Assembly: GCF_006376615.1 (NCBI RefSeq)
Contig: NZ_VEXQ01000011.1
Span: 62,001 to 126,000, forward strand
DNA length: 64,000 nt
Direction of reading: 5' to 3'
Source of the DNA: Buttiauxella sp. B2
GTDB lineage: Bacteria; Pseudomonadota; Gammaproteobacteria; Enterobacterales; Enterobacteriaceae
This document shows, piece by piece, positions 35,850-46,400 of this stretch; position 1 is the first letter of the stretch, and each line of letters opens with the position of its first letter. The notes beneath the pieces were generated by a model. That model was given only the letters and a program-made list of their open reading frames with translations. It searched no databases and was not told the DNA's origin. The translations under genes were made by a program, and so were the position numbers.

Positions 35850-37403
35850 CTAGCAGCGAAACGTTGCCATTGCCGCCACGAGTTGTTGCGACTGATCTTC
35901 GAGCGAACGGGTCGCCGCTGTAGATTCTTGAACCAACGCCGCATTTTGCTGAGCGGCTTCGTCCATCTGACTAACAGCAATATTCACCTGCTCAATACCG
36001 TGACTCTGTTCATTTGAAGCGCTGGCGATTTCACGCACCAGACGCGTCATACGCATGACTTCTTCTGCGATTTCATCCATCGTCTCACCGGCTTGCTGCG
36101 CGAGTTCCCGGCCTTCACCAACGTGATTTTGCGAATCTGAAATCAGCGTGCGGATCTCTTTTGCCGCATCTGCACTGCGACTGGCCAATGTGCGAACTTC
36201 ACCCGCAACGACAGCAAACCCACGTCCTTGCTCACCGGCACGAGCCGCTTCTACCGAGGCGTTGAGCGCCAGAATATTGGTTTGGAAGGCAATACCGTCG
36301 ATAACGCTAAGAATGTCTGCAATGCGGTCAGAACTGCTGGAAATATCACGCATTTTTTCAATTACATAGCACACCATTTCGCTGCCACGGTCGGCAGTAT
36401 CAGAAACGTCTTTCGCTAATTTGTGCGCCTGTTCGGCGTTATCGGCATTCTGTTTTACCGTCGCAGTAATCTGTTCCATGCTGGCTGCAGTTTGTTCGAG
36501 CGACGTCGCGGTCGATTCGGTACGTTGCGCCAGATTCTGGTTACCCGCCGCCAGTTCACGGCTGCCAGTGTCAATTTGCGAGCTGGCATCACGCACGCGG
36601 CTCACAGATTCCATCAGGGAATCACGCATCACGGTAATTGCCGCGGCCAGGCGACCAAACTCGTTATTGCCCGCAGGTGGCAATGGCTGGGTTAAATCAC
36701 CTTTGGCGACAAACTCCAGTTGTTCAATCGACTGATTAAGCGGTTTGAGCAATAAATGACGCAGCGCCAGCCACACCAACACGATAATCCCTGCGGTGAG
36801 CAAGGCTGCAATAATGATAAGAGTCAGGACGATAGTTTTGTGTCTTTGCACCGCTTCAACTTCGTTGTTGCCGCGCTGTTCGCCCCACTGTTTGATAATA
36901 TCTACATCAGTATCAAACTTCTGCGCCTGTGGGATCAGCACATGCTCAAGCAAATCGTAATAATCATCGGGGCTTTGTTTGGTGAGTGCGACCAGCATCG
37001 GGTTAATACCTTTTGCGAGGTATTCCGCATAGCTTTGCGATAAGTTCTGAATGAGTCGGTTGCCCTCTTCATCACCTACGCCGCTGTCGATAAAATCTTT
37101 GAGCTGCTGCTGCGCTGAAGTGACGTCACTGGCTACGTAATCGGCGGATTTTGCCGCGTCTTCCAACATGCCGATTTCCATCTGCCGAACTGCCTGCCCT
37201 GCTCCGTTACGCGCGCGCAATAATGAAACATAACCATCAGACAAGCGCACCATCTGCTCGCCCTGTAATCGGTTGATTTTCTGGAGTGAAGTAGAGCTTT
37301 GTTGCAGAGCGTAAATGCCCATGCCGCTGACAAATAACAACAGAAAGGTCATGACTGCTAATAACGTCAGCAGCCCCGTGCGAATAGACAAATTTCTCAA
37401 CAT
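35850..37403 (-). CDS. Methyl-accepting chemotaxis protein
   Basis: The protein of about 517 residues has the Tar/Tsr layout: TM1 (about 12-32), a periplasmic four-helix sensor (about 33-190), TM2 (about 192-212), HAMP (about 213-265) and a signalling domain with the hairpin tip [30 protein letters not shown]. The C-terminus ends in ATFRC and lacks the NWETF pentapeptide that recruits CheR and CheB, so it probably relies on other receptors for adaptation. The ATG at 37403 has GGGAAAAGAG upstream; the open frame upstream to 37505 is not supported. E. coli has no gene here. Its neighbour is a sugar ABC operon, a possible ligand source. Confidence 0.92.
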   Translation of the reverse strand: MLRNLSIRTGLLTLLAVMTFLLLFVSGMGIYALQQSSTSLQKINRLQGEQMVRLSDGYVSLLRARNGAGQAVRQMEIGMLEDAAKSADYVASDVTSAQQQLKDFIDSGVGDEEGNRLIQNLSQSYAEYLAKGINPMLVALTKQSPDDYYDLLEHVLIPQAQKFDTDVDIIKQWGEQRGNNEVEAVQRHKTIVLTLIIIAALLTAGIIVLVWLALRHLLLKPLNQSIEQLEFVAKGDLTQPLPPAGNNEFGRLAAAITVMRDSLMESVSRVRDASSQIDTGSRELAAGNQNLAQRTESTATSLEQTAASMEQITATVKQNADNAEQAHKLAKDVSDTADRGSEMVCYVIEKMRDISSSSDRIADILSVIDGIAFQTNILALNASVEAARAGEQGRGFAVVAGEVRTLASRSADAAKEIRTLISDSQNHVGEGRELAQQAGETMDEIAEEVMRMTRLVREIASASNEQSHGIEQVNIAVSQMDEAAQQNAALVQESTAATRSLEDQSQQLVAAMATFRC

Positions 37404-37573
37404 GCTCTTTTCCCGGTGGCAGAACGATGGATCAGTTATCGGCCACCACCGGAAAAAATTTATATCCTTCATACTTCGAGCCGCATCTTTGTTGGCTACG
37501 TTCACTCGCCCAAATCACTTACTTTAGTCAGCTCATTGGGACTCGTTCTCTTACCGCCTCAATGCAACTCGAA

Positions 37574-38578
37574 TTATTTTGGATACGGGCTGCTTACGCT
37601 AATCCGCTTCACAGGTGAGCTTTGGCGGTTTTCCCACAGCACCGTCAGGCCGCGTTGTAGGGCAATAAAGATAAACAGCAAAATGCCGATGGCGATTTTC
37701 GTCCACCAGGAACTGAGCGTGCCGTCAAAGTTGATATACGTCTGGATAAGCCCCTGAATTGCCACGCCAAACAGCGTACCTAATACGGTTCCTACGCCGC
37801 CACTTAACAGAGTACCGCCAATCACCACTGAGGCAATGGCGTCTAACTCAACACCCATTCCGGCCAACGCATAACCCGCTGAGGTATAAAGTGAAAAGAC
37901 AATTCCAGCGAGTGTGGCAAGCCCAGTAGAAAGCATATAAATGCGGATGGTGGTGCTGCGCGTTGAAATCCCCATCAGGTTTGCCGAGATGGCGTTGCCA
38001 CCAATTGCGTAAACCTGGTTGCCAAAACGCGTTCGATGCGCCAGAAATATACCGATAACGACGACGGCTAACATCAGCAAGCCCATCGCGCTTAAACGCC
38101 CACCGCCAGGAATTCGCCAGGCCAGGTTTGAAAGCGTGTCGTAAATCGGGTGATCAATAGGAATAGACTCTTCTGAAACCAGATAGCTAACCCCACGCAG
38201 GAAGAACATCCCAGCAAGCGTGATGATAAAAGCAGGGATTTTTAGCGCGTCGATAAGCAATCCCATAAACGCCCCGAATGCACAGCCCATTACCAGGACT
38301 AGCGGGAAAGCGACAAGCGGCGATAATCCCCAAAAGCCAATCGCTTTAGCGAGAAATACGCCAGTAAATGCGATCACTGAGCCGACTGAAAGATCAATAC
38401 CACCGGAAAGGATCACAAAGGTCATGCCGACGGCGATAATCCCAAGAAAAGCGTTATCAGTCAGAATATTGCAAATCACTCGCGTTGACGCAAAACCAGG
38501 GAATTGCGTCAGGCAGTACAGATAACCCAGCACAAACACCGCCAGGGTAATCATCAACGGTAAGTTACGTTTGATCAT
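37574..38578 (-). CDS. yjfF: Galactofuranose ABC transporter permease YjfF
   Basis: This 334-residue inner-membrane permease of the RbsC/XylH type has about eight to ten helices and the family stretch GMTFVILSGGIDLSVGSV. With YtfT and YtfR it imports galactofuranose delivered by YtfQ. The ATG at 38578 gives the E. coli-like N-terminus MIKRNLPLMIT and overlaps ytfT by 14 bp; the longer frame to 38626 is not needed. Confidence 0.93.
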   Translation of the reverse strand: MIKRNLPLMITLAVFVLGYLYCLTQFPGFASTRVICNILTDNAFLGIIAVGMTFVILSGGIDLSVGSVIAFTGVFLAKAIGFWGLSPLVAFPLVLVMGCAFGAFMGLLIDALKIPAFIITLAGMFFLRGVSYLVSEESIPIDHPIYDTLSNLAWRIPGGGRLSAMGLLMLAVVVIGIFLAHRTRFGNQVYAIGGNAISANLMGISTRSTTIRIYMLSTGLATLAGIVFSLYTSAGYALAGMGVELDAIASVVIGGTLLSGGVGTVLGTLFGVAIQGLIQTYINFDGTLSSWWTKIAIGILLFIFIALQRGLTVLWENRQSSPVKRISVSSPYPK

Positions 38579-39596
38579 GGCGACGGAGTCCTTTGAGCAA
38601 AGCAATAAAACGCGGAGACTGAACAATCAGCACGCACATCACCACCACCGCTTTCACCACCTGGTTAAGTTCTGGTGGGAAGCCGGAAAGCAGGATACCG
38701 GTGTTCATTCCCTGGATAATTAGCGCGCCAATGATCGAAAGCGCGATGTTAAAACGCCCGCCCATCAGCGAGCCACCGCCAATAACAACCGCCAGAATGG
38801 CGTCCAATTCTAGCCACAATCCGGCGTTATTGGCATCAGCACCACGGATATCGGCGGTGACGATAATCCCGGCGATGGAGGCACACAGGCCGCTCAGCAC
38901 ATAAGTGAGCATCACGACGGTGCGGGTATTCACTCCAGCATTCTTCGCCGCTCGAATATTAATCCCCACCGATTCGATAAACAGACCAAGCGCCGTTTTG
39001 CGGGTGAACAGCCAGAAGATTAGCAGCGTTGCCAGCACAATAATCACTGGCGTCGGGAAGAAGAACAGCGAGCCGCTACCAAGATAAGAAAGCTTAGGTG
39101 AATCAAATGTCACGATTTGCCCGGCGGTAATCAGCTGAGCCACCCCGCGCCCGGCAACCATCAGAATAAGCGTTGCAACAAATGGCTGAATTTTCAGGAT
39201 TGCTACCAGCACACCGTTCCACAAACCCGCCAGAATCCCCACGCCAAGCGAAGCCAGGATCACCACCGCCAGGCTGTGCCCGTCAACGGTTAAGGTTGCC
39301 GCCGTGGCTCCGGCAATCGCCATCACTGCGCCAACAGAAAGATCGATACCACCAGTGGCAATCACCAGCGTCATACCAATCGCCAATAATGCGACCGGCG
39401 CTGCACGGTTAAGAATGTCTATCGGGCTGCCAAAAAAACGCCCATTCTGCACAACGATGTCAAAGAAGTGGCTGGCGACCAGGCTGTCGACCAGCAGCAC
39501 CAGCACTAATGCGACCAGCTGCGGTATGCCCGGCGGCCAGCGAAAACTGTGTTTTGGCTTTTCGGCGTCCGTCTGTGGCAATGAACGAGGCATCAC
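38565..39596 (-). CDS. ytfT: Galactofuranose ABC transporter permease YtfT
   Basis: The 343-residue permease is the paralogue of YjfF, with GMTLVIATGGIDLSVGAVMAI as the signature and a polar N-terminus of about 20 residues. The two permeases form a heterodimer. It is preceded by AAGGAGTTAAACGTG and lies ten bases after ytfR. Start M1 or the adjacent M2 are equally likely. Confidence 0.93.
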   Translation of the reverse strand: MMPRSLPQTDAEKPKHSFRWPPGIPQLVALVLVLLVDSLVASHFFDIVVQNGRFFGSPIDILNRAAPVALLAIGMTLVIATGGIDLSVGAVMAIAGATAATLTVDGHSLAVVILASLGVGILAGLWNGVLVAILKIQPFVATLILMVAGRGVAQLITAGQIVTFDSPKLSYLGSGSLFFFPTPVIIVLATLLIFWLFTRKTALGLFIESVGINIRAAKNAGVNTRTVVMLTYVLSGLCASIAGIIVTADIRGADANNAGLWLELDAILAVVIGGGSLMGGRFNIALSIIGALIIQGMNTGILLSGFPPELNQVVKAVVVMCVLIVQSPRFIALLKGLRRHDQT

Positions 39597-39606
39597 GTTT
39601 AACTCC

Positions 39607-41106
39607 TTATGCCGCTATGGCATTCATAATTGCCGATACGGAAAGCTCAGCGAGCGGGATCTCCGCCACCTGCTGCCTGTCGCGCATGATGATCACGCGA
39701 TCTGCGTAACCCACCAACTCCTCAAGTTCAGATGAGATAACCAGCAGCGCCAGGCCATCGGCGCAGAGCGTTTCGATCAAGCGGATAATTTCGGCGTGCG
39801 CGCCAACGTCGATCCCACGCGTGGGTTCATCGAGGATCAAGAATTGTGGTTTGGTCAGTAGCCAGCGTGAAAGCAGAACTTTTTGCTGATTGCCGCCAGA
39901 GAGAAATTCAATCGGCTGATCCGGGCTGGGCGTGCGGATCCCTAACTGGCGGATAAACCGTTCAGCTATCTGATATTGCTCGCGCTTCGGAATCGGTCTT
40001 AGCCAACCACGCTGGGCCTGCAAAGCGAGGATAATATTTTCACGCACCGAGGCGGCAGCAACGATCCCGTCTGTTTTCCTGTCTTCCGGGCAGAAACCAA
40101 TACCGAGCGACGAGGCTTTATGCGGCGAGCGCAGTGACTGCTGTTTGCCTTTGATCCACGCATTACCGCTATCTGACGGTTTGATCCCAAAAATAACTTC
40201 GGCGGTTTCGGTACGTCCGGATCCAAGCAAACCCGCCAGGCCGACGATCTCACCTGGGCGGACTTCAAGATCGAACGGGTTGATCACCCCTTTCTTGCCG
40301 AACTCTTTAAATGCGGCGATGGGTTTATCGCTCAATAATGTTCGGCCCGCACGGTTCAGGGCGTTTGTTTCGAGTTCGCGTCCCAGCATCATTTTTACCA
40401 GTTCGATCTGCGGGAGATCTTTCGTGTTGCGCGTGCCAACAAATGCACCGTTACGCAGCACAGTTATCCTGTCTGTGACTTCATAAACTTGATCGAGGAA
40501 GTGAGTGACAAAGATCAGGCTAACGCCCTGGGAGCTGAGCTGGCGCATCAGGGTGAAAAGCATCTCGACTTCTTTGGTATCAAGGCTGGCGGTAGGTTCA
40601 TCGAGGATCAACACTTTGGCTGAGAGATCAATGGCCCGGCAAATCGCCACGATCTGCTGCATCGCCACGGAATAGCGGTTGAGCGGTTCGGCAACATCCA
40701 GCGAAAATCCATAGGATTCCATCAATCTGGTGGCGCGCCTTTCCATTTCTTTGCGTTGTAAAAAACCAAAGCGGCGTGGTTCACGGCCAATAAACAGGTT
40801 ATCGGCCACCGACATATTCGGCAGTAGGTTCACTTCCTGATACACCGTACCGATGCCAAGCTGTTGGGCATGCGCGGTGTTTTTCGGTGAAATAAGCTCA
40901 CCTTCGAGGTAAATATTCCCGCTGTCGCGTTGATAGACGCCGGTAAGTGCTTTGATAAGCGTTGATTTTCCCGCGCCGTTTTCACCAAGCAGCGCCATGA
41001 TTTCGCCGCGATTCAGGCTGAAGTCGACTTTATCGAGCGCTTTGACCCCTGGGAAATGTTTCGATAAGCCTTCCGTGCGCAGAATTTCCTGATTGTTTGT
41101 GTTCAT
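39607..41106 (-). CDS. ytfR: Galactofuranose ABC transporter ATP-binding protein YtfR
   Basis: The 499-residue protein has two fused ATPase domains, as usual for carbohydrate importers of this class. The first Walker A is GENGAGKST (41-49), with Walker B VLILDEPTASLD. The second half keeps FLSGGNQQKVLLSRWL and FLILDEPTRGID, while its Walker A is degenerate (GLAGLLGSGRTETAE), the standard asymmetric pattern. The ATG at 41106 matches E. coli YtfR; upstream codons to 41175 fall in an extragenic repeat. Confidence 0.95.
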   Translation of the reverse strand: MNTNNQEILRTEGLSKHFPGVKALDKVDFSLNRGEIMALLGENGAGKSTLIKALTGVYQRDSGNIYLEGELISPKNTAHAQQLGIGTVYQEVNLLPNMSVADNLFIGREPRRFGFLQRKEMERRATRLMESYGFSLDVAEPLNRYSVAMQQIVAICRAIDLSAKVLILDEPTASLDTKEVEMLFTLMRQLSSQGVSLIFVTHFLDQVYEVTDRITVLRNGAFVGTRNTKDLPQIELVKMMLGRELETNALNRAGRTLLSDKPIAAFKEFGKKGVINPFDLEVRPGEIVGLAGLLGSGRTETAEVIFGIKPSDSGNAWIKGKQQSLRSPHKASSLGIGFCPEDRKTDGIVAAASVRENIILALQAQRGWLRPIPKREQYQIAERFIRQLGIRTPSPDQPIEFLSGGNQQKVLLSRWLLTKPQFLILDEPTRGIDVGAHAEIIRLIETLCADGLALLVISSELEELVGYADRVIIMRDRQQVAEIPLAELSVSAIMNAIAA

Positions 41107-41136
41107 CTGCGAGCTCCTGCCAACGTAAATCTGTAG

Positions 41137-41220
41137 GGGGATAAGCAACAGCGTCATCCACCTTTCGCCATTCACAGTGGGCTGCGCTTTGAATGGCGGA
41201 TGGCGCTACGCTTATCCGCC
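41137..41220. repeat. Extragenic palindromic repeats between ytfQ and ytfR
   Basis: GGCGGAT (41195-41201) pairs with ATCCGCC (41214-41220), and a less perfect copy runs from 41137 to about 41162. The core resembles the elements at 26627-26704. Placement after ytfQ could help set a higher level of the binding protein relative to the other subunits, as seen for other binding-protein operons. Confidence 0.6.
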
Positions 41221-41248
41221 CTACATAAAACCGGGGTGAGGGAAAAAA

Positions 41249-42205
41249 TCAATAACCCATTGATTTCTTCTTCTCGAGCTCTTCTTTTGCCGTATCCGGG
41301 AGGTATAAAGTGGACTTGGTAATAGTGACTTTTTCCGGCATGGTGCCATCTTTTTTGAATTTCTCGAGCGCGTCGAATGCTGGGCCCGCCATGTTTGGTG
41401 TTAGCTCAACGCTTGCATTCGCTTCGCCCTCCATCATCGCTTTGTAGATGTCAGGCACGCCATCAATAGAACCGGTTAGAATGTCTTTGCCAGGTTTCAG
41501 GCCTGCTTCTTTGATTGCCTGAATCGCACCAATCACCATGTCGTCGTTATGCGCGAAGACCATGCAGATGTTTTTGCCATTGTTCTCAGCTTTGATAAAA
41601 CTCTCCATCACTTCTTTACCCTTGCTGCGGGTAAAGTCGCCAGACTGAGAACGAATAATTTTCACGTTAGACGCTTTGGAAATGGCATCGGCAAACCCTT
41701 TCTTACGATCGATTGCCACGCTCGCACCCACAGTGCCTTGCAACTCAACCACATTACATTGCTTGCCATTCAACTCTTTAAGCAGCCACTCACCAATTAA
41801 CTGGCCTTCCAGCACGTTGTTGGCGGTAACTACAGTCATATATAGCGATTTGTCTTTTACATCGATATTACGATCAAGCAGGAATACCGGGATTTTTGCC
41901 TCTTTTGCTTCTTGTAATACAGGCTCCCAACCAGTGGCGACGATTGGCGCGATGAAGATAGCGTCAACGCCCTGGGCGATAAATGAACGTACGGCTTTAA
42001 TCTGGTTTTCTTGTTTTTGTTGGCCATCAGCGATCTTCAGCGTGATTCCACGCTTCTGAGCTTCGCTCTTCGCCACCGACGTTTCTGCTGCACGCCAGCC
42101 GGATTCAGAACCCACCTGCGAAAATCCGACGGTTAACGGAGCAGCTATCGCCATAAACGACATGGCTGCGGAGACAGCAGAGACCAAAAGTAAGCGCTTC
42201 CACAT
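41249..42205 (-). CDS. ytfQ: Galactofuranose-binding periplasmic protein YtfQ
   Basis: The 318-residue type-1 periplasmic sugar-binding protein has a signal peptide (MWKRLLLVSAVSAAMSFMAIA) and the family opening LTVGFSQVGSESGWRAAE. It delivers galactofuranose to YtfRT-YjfF. It leads the operon, with a GalR-like operator about 115 bp upstream. The adjacent chemoreceptor might also read the loaded protein, which is inference. Confidence 0.95.
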   Translation of the reverse strand: MWKRLLLVSAVSAAMSFMAIAAPLTVGFSQVGSESGWRAAETSVAKSEAQKRGITLKIADGQQKQENQIKAVRSFIAQGVDAIFIAPIVATGWEPVLQEAKEAKIPVFLLDRNIDVKDKSLYMTVVTANNVLEGQLIGEWLLKELNGKQCNVVELQGTVGASVAIDRKKGFADAISKASNVKIIRSQSGDFTRSKGKEVMESFIKAENNGKNICMVFAHNDDMVIGAIQAIKEAGLKPGKDILTGSIDGVPDIYKAMMEGEANASVELTPNMAGPAFDALEKFKKDGTMPEKVTITKSTLYLPDTAKEELEKKKSMGY

Positions 42206-42271
42206 AGGTACATCCTCGTAGGGTTATTGTTGGTTAAAAGCTGGGTATCGAAAAAACTATAGACGACGTGT

Positions 42272-42336
42272 GGTGTAACAGAATGAGTTACATCACAATT
42301 CAAACAAGTCGTATGCATGCTTGTAACCGCTTACAC
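42272..42336. promoter_or_regulatory. GalR/GalS-type operator (and possible CRP site) upstream of ytfQ
   Basis: TTGTAACCGCTTACAC at 42321-42336 matches the GalR/GalS consensus GTGTAANCGNTTACAC at all but the first base. A second element, TGTAAC...GTTACA (42274-42292) followed by TCACA, could be a degenerate GalR or CRP site. The 42206-42498 gap between ytfQ and ppa holds no gene. Confidence 0.7.
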
Positions 42337-42498
42337 AATTTTATAAAGAATACGGCTATGTTTATGGATTTTCGCGTTATCGGAGGGCTCTGAAAAAGAA
42401 ACCAGGTGCCGAGCGGGGAGAAAAACAGGTCAAGACATTTAAAGCCAGTTGGCTATAATACCGGGCACTTGAATGACACCAGTTTAAAGGAAAAAGAC

Positions 42499-43026
42499 AT
42501 GAGCTTACTCAACGTCCCTGCGGGCAAAGATCTGCCAGAAGACATCTATGTTGTTATCGAAATCCCAGCTAACGCTGATCCTATCAAATATGAAATTGAT
42601 AAAGACACCGGCGCGCTGTTCGTTGACCGTTTCATGTCTACTGCAATGTTCTACCCTTGCAACTACGGTTACATCAACCACACCCTGTCTTTAGACGGTG
42701 ACCCGGTTGACGTTCTGGTTCCAACTCCGTACCCACTGCAACCAGGTTCTGTAATTCGTTGCCGTCCAGTTGGCGTGCTGAAAATGACTGACGAAGCGGG
42801 CGAAGATGCCAAGCTGGTTGCAGTTCCACACACCAAACTGAGCAAAGAATACGATCACATCAAAGATGTGAACGACCTGCCAGAACTGCTGAAAGCGCAG
42901 ATCTCCCACTTCTTCGAGCAGTACAAAGCTCTCGAAAAAGGCAAATGGGTTAAAGTTGAAGGCTGGGCAGATGCTGCTGCGGCTAAAGCTGAAATCATTG
43001 CTTCATTCGAGCGCGCTAAGAAGTAA
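42499..43026 (+). CDS. ppa: Inorganic pyrophosphatase
   Basis: This is a 175-residue family I soluble pyrophosphatase. The metal-binding signature DGDPVDVLV (about 66-74) and FPCNYGYI-like YPCNYGYI (about 53-60) are intact. It hydrolyses PPi to drive biosynthetic reactions. It is nearly identical to E. coli Ppa, one residue shorter at the C-terminus. The ATG at 42499 follows AAAGGAAAAAGAC; the frame extends upstream without support. Confidence 0.97.
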   Translation: MSLLNVPAGKDLPEDIYVVIEIPANADPIKYEIDKDTGALFVDRFMSTAMFYPCNYGYINHTLSLDGDPVDVLVPTPYPLQPGSVIRCRPVGVLKMTDEAGEDAKLVAVPHTKLSKEYDHIKDVNDLPELLKAQISHFFEQYKALEKGKWVKVEGWADAAAAKAEIIASFERAKK

Positions 43027-43049
43027 TTCTCGCCTTGGAAGATGCTTGT

Positions 43050-43079
43050 AAAAACACCGCCCATTGGCGGTGTTTTTTT
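43050..43079 (+). terminator. ppa terminator
   Basis: AAAACACCGCC (43051-43061) and GGCGGTGTTTT (43066-43076) with trailing T residues form a strong rho-independent terminator. Confidence 0.92.
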
Positions 43080-43092
43080 ATGTTCGCAAGAG

Positions 43093-43120
43093 AAACGGCC
43101 ACTCATTCGAGTGGCCGTTT
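43093..43120 (-). terminator. ytfP terminator
   Basis: AAACGGCCACT (43093-43103) and AGTGGCCGTTT (43110-43120) form an 11-bp stem just downstream of ytfP on the minus strand. Confidence 0.75.
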
Positions 43121-43130
43121 TGGGAATGGT

Positions 43131-43475
43131 CTAGTACTTTTCTTTATCCAGCCAGTTTCCGCTGTCGATACGGGTCAACCCATCGACCGGCCTTTGATAA
43201 ACATACATCCATGCACCGCCGTACGGGGTCTGAATAAGCTGGCGCTTATATTCGCCACCTTTGGTGCGCAAAGCGTCGAGCTCAGAGAGTGTAGAAGCAT
43301 CAATACGATACACTTCACCCACCACTTTCCCTTCACCCGGCACTGCCCCCGGATAATGGCCGAGACTGTAGAGATCATAATTTTCAACATCATGATCCCC
43401 AAGCCACTGGGCGTTAGTCATCCAGTGGCTGTTACCTTGCTTGCGTCTTAAACTGCCGTAAACAAATATTCGCAT
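43131..43475 (-). CDS. ytfP: Gamma-glutamylcyclotransferase-like protein YtfP
   Basis: This 114-residue protein of the GGCT/AIG2-like fold starts with the fold's substrate loop, IFVYGSLRRKQGN (residues 2-14), and has the catalytic-type glutamate region in ELDALRTKGGEY. Its reaction in vivo is not established. It is the last gene of the tamA-tamB-ytfP operon, two bases after tamB. Confidence 0.92.
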   Translation of the reverse strand: MRIFVYGSLRRKQGNSHWMTNAQWLGDHDVENYDLYSLGHYPGAVPGEGKVVGEVYRIDASTLSELDALRTKGGEYKRQLIQTPYGGAWMYVYQRPVDGLTRIDSGNWLDKEKY

Positions 43476-43477
43476 TG

Positions 43478-46400
43478 CTAAAACTCAAACTGATAAAGCA
43501 GATCAAGTGCCTGATCGATACCAGACACCGCTTCCAGATACAGCTTGGGCATCAGGCGATAACGCAGTGTTAGTGTCGCCAATGAGTCAAAAATACCCAC
43601 TCCATATTTCACCTGGAGACCAGGCAGAACATAGCCACTGACCACCACTTGTGAGGAATCCCCCACCCCTGCGGTATCAAGCGCCAGATTGCTTACGCCA
43701 AACGTCTCGCCGATTTTACCCACAACCTGACCACTTTGTGCAACCCCCAAGCCAACAAGCATTGATGTCATGGCGTTACCATCGTCGCCAGAATTATCTA
43801 AACCTTGCCCGCGAAGCAGGTAGGACAAGGCTTCTTGCTGTGACATAGCCGGATCAGAAAATATTTCAGCTTTTGGCTCATCGGCCGATCCTGTGACGCG
43901 AACACCGGCAATTACGTCGTTTTCCGTCGATTCCGGGTTACGAATCGCTTCGATATTTAGCAAAGGTTGATCCGGTGGACCGGAAAATAGCAGCACACCT
44001 TTGCGCACGATCAGATCCTGTCCGTATGCATGGAAGCGTCCTTCCGGAATATTGATCTGCCCGTTCAGACCAAGACCCTGGCGGTCCTGCACCATTTTCA
44101 GATCGCCGTTCAAACGCGCTTTCAAACCAAACGCATCCAGACGCACGTTATTTCCGACGTGAATCACAAGGTTGCTGTTGATCGGAATACCCGCCGATTG
44201 CGGTTTAATCGGCTTCAGATTTTGATCCAGCATCACTTCGTCGCTGGAAACACCCACAGAGCTTTCCGGAACGTCATGCACCACGATACGCGCCCACGGA
44301 ATATCAACACTACCATCAAGCGTAAATAGGCTCGGTGTTGCGACAAACTCGACATCTGGCGAAACGTCCAGACGCACCATCGGCGGCACCGTAATGCGCA
44401 CCTTATTGCCTTTCGCCGCCACACGCGCACGCCAGTTGTCGATTTGCGTCCAATCCGCATCACCACTCAGAGCAATATCTCCCTGTTTGGTGCGCACAGT
44501 ACCGGCAAGCGTCGAGTTCATCCCGTTGAAGTTCATCGCCACCTGACTTGGCTGCATATCAAACGGCATAAAGTTGCCGTCGATATCCACGCCGTTTAGC
44601 TGCAATTGGCCGAACAACTGTGGCCGCTCCGCATTTCCCGCAAGACGTAAGTTAGCGTTGAGTTTCCCGGCAGCTTTTTCCCCGCGCGAGAAAATGGAGT
44701 TAGCGATAGCCAAATCAAAGTTACGCATATTCACGTTACCGCCAAGATTCCGGCGGCCTTGAGGATCGGTAATTTGAATCTGACCGTCGAGCTGGCCGTT
44801 CTTAGCAACACGAATCAGCCAGCCAATCTGCGCCTGATTATTTTTAAGCTCCGCATTCAGATTTAGCGTGTCGAATGCCACCGGCAACGGGCCGTCGTTG
44901 ACTATCTGGGTGACTTTCACGCCACTCCCTTGCAGTGTGACTGAACCCTGCGGCAAGCCTTTAGATTCACTATCCCAGCTAACATCCGCACGACCACTGA
45001 ATGTGCCTACTGCTTGTGTGTCTTCCGGCATAAACGGTTTTAGCATCGCCAAATCAAAGCGATTCAAGTTAACGACCGCACGCCCTTTCTTACCGGCATC
45101 AATCGGTTGTGGCACACAAAGCTCGGCATTCGGGTTCGTCCAGCAATGCGCACCAATATTGATTTTCTGTTCTTTATTGCGGTAATCCAGCGCCAGGTTA
45201 CGATTTAGCGACCATGGGCCAACTGGCGTTTCAAAGCGCGTGTTGCTGAGGCTTCCACGCCAGCGTTCTTCTGCACGATCAAAACTACCGCTCAAATCGA
45301 GCTGTCCGGATACCGGCTTACCCTGAATACGCAGTTGTAACTGGTGCTGCTTTTCTGAACCTTTTGCTGCCAGTGTAACAAGGTTGATATCCACACCTGG
45401 TTGAGAAATACGCTCGACGCGCAGATCCAGATTTCCGGCAATCTGATCGCTGGATTTCACATCCCCTTTCAGCAGCACCCGCGCAATAGACAGCTCCTGC
45501 CAGCGCAAATTATTCGCGGTGACATCTGCTAACAACTGCGGAGCTTTCACATCGCCACGCACCTTAATCGTGCCTTTCGCCGTGCCGCCAAGACCTGGCA
45601 AGGCATTGTCGAGTCCAGGTGCGTCGATGGTGGCATCTAACGCCAAATCTTTCTGGCCCAGTTCACCTTTTACATCAGCGCTGTTGCGCCCCAGCTCGAG
45701 GTGTAGGCCTGGGATTTTCCACTGCATATAACTGTTGCCGTTGAGCTTCCCGGCCACATTCACTTTGTTATTTTTAACGTTGCCCGCAAGTTTTAGCTCG
45801 GACACATCTACCTGCCAGCTCCCGCCATATAAACTGCCGCTAGTTTTCACCAGGCCGTCGAGTTTCGCAGGCCAATCAGGGAATTGCTTCGCCGTATTGA
45901 TGCCGTCGAGCTTCAGCTCTGCGCGCCAACTAATGGCTTTGCTCCAGTCAAGCACCGCTTTCAGATCGGTATTGCCCTGCAACGCAGCAACGCGCAGCTT
46001 ATCGAGATTGAGCTGTTGCTCATTGCCTTTAGCATCAAGCGTAATGGTAGCTGGCGGGATTTGTTCCCCTTTCACGTCGCCGCGTAATGACAGTTTGTAG
46101 TCCGTCATTTTGCCGCTAAATTTCAATTTGAGGTTATCGGCCTGATACTCTTTTTTCCCGGTAAACGGCCAATAAAGCTGCTTGCTGACCACTTCCAGAT
46201 TGAGCGGTAAACCAGCCTCGGCAAGCTGAGTCTGCGCGGTGAGTTCCATATCGACCGGGCCTGAAAGATTTATGCCGACTTTAAGCACATCCCGCAGTTC
46301 CCCACCGATCTTCATCTTCACCTTTTCGCCTTTAATAGGGTCGATGTTAAGCCGGGTGTTTAAAGTTAAATCGACCGGCCATTTGTCGCGAAGCTCAGCA

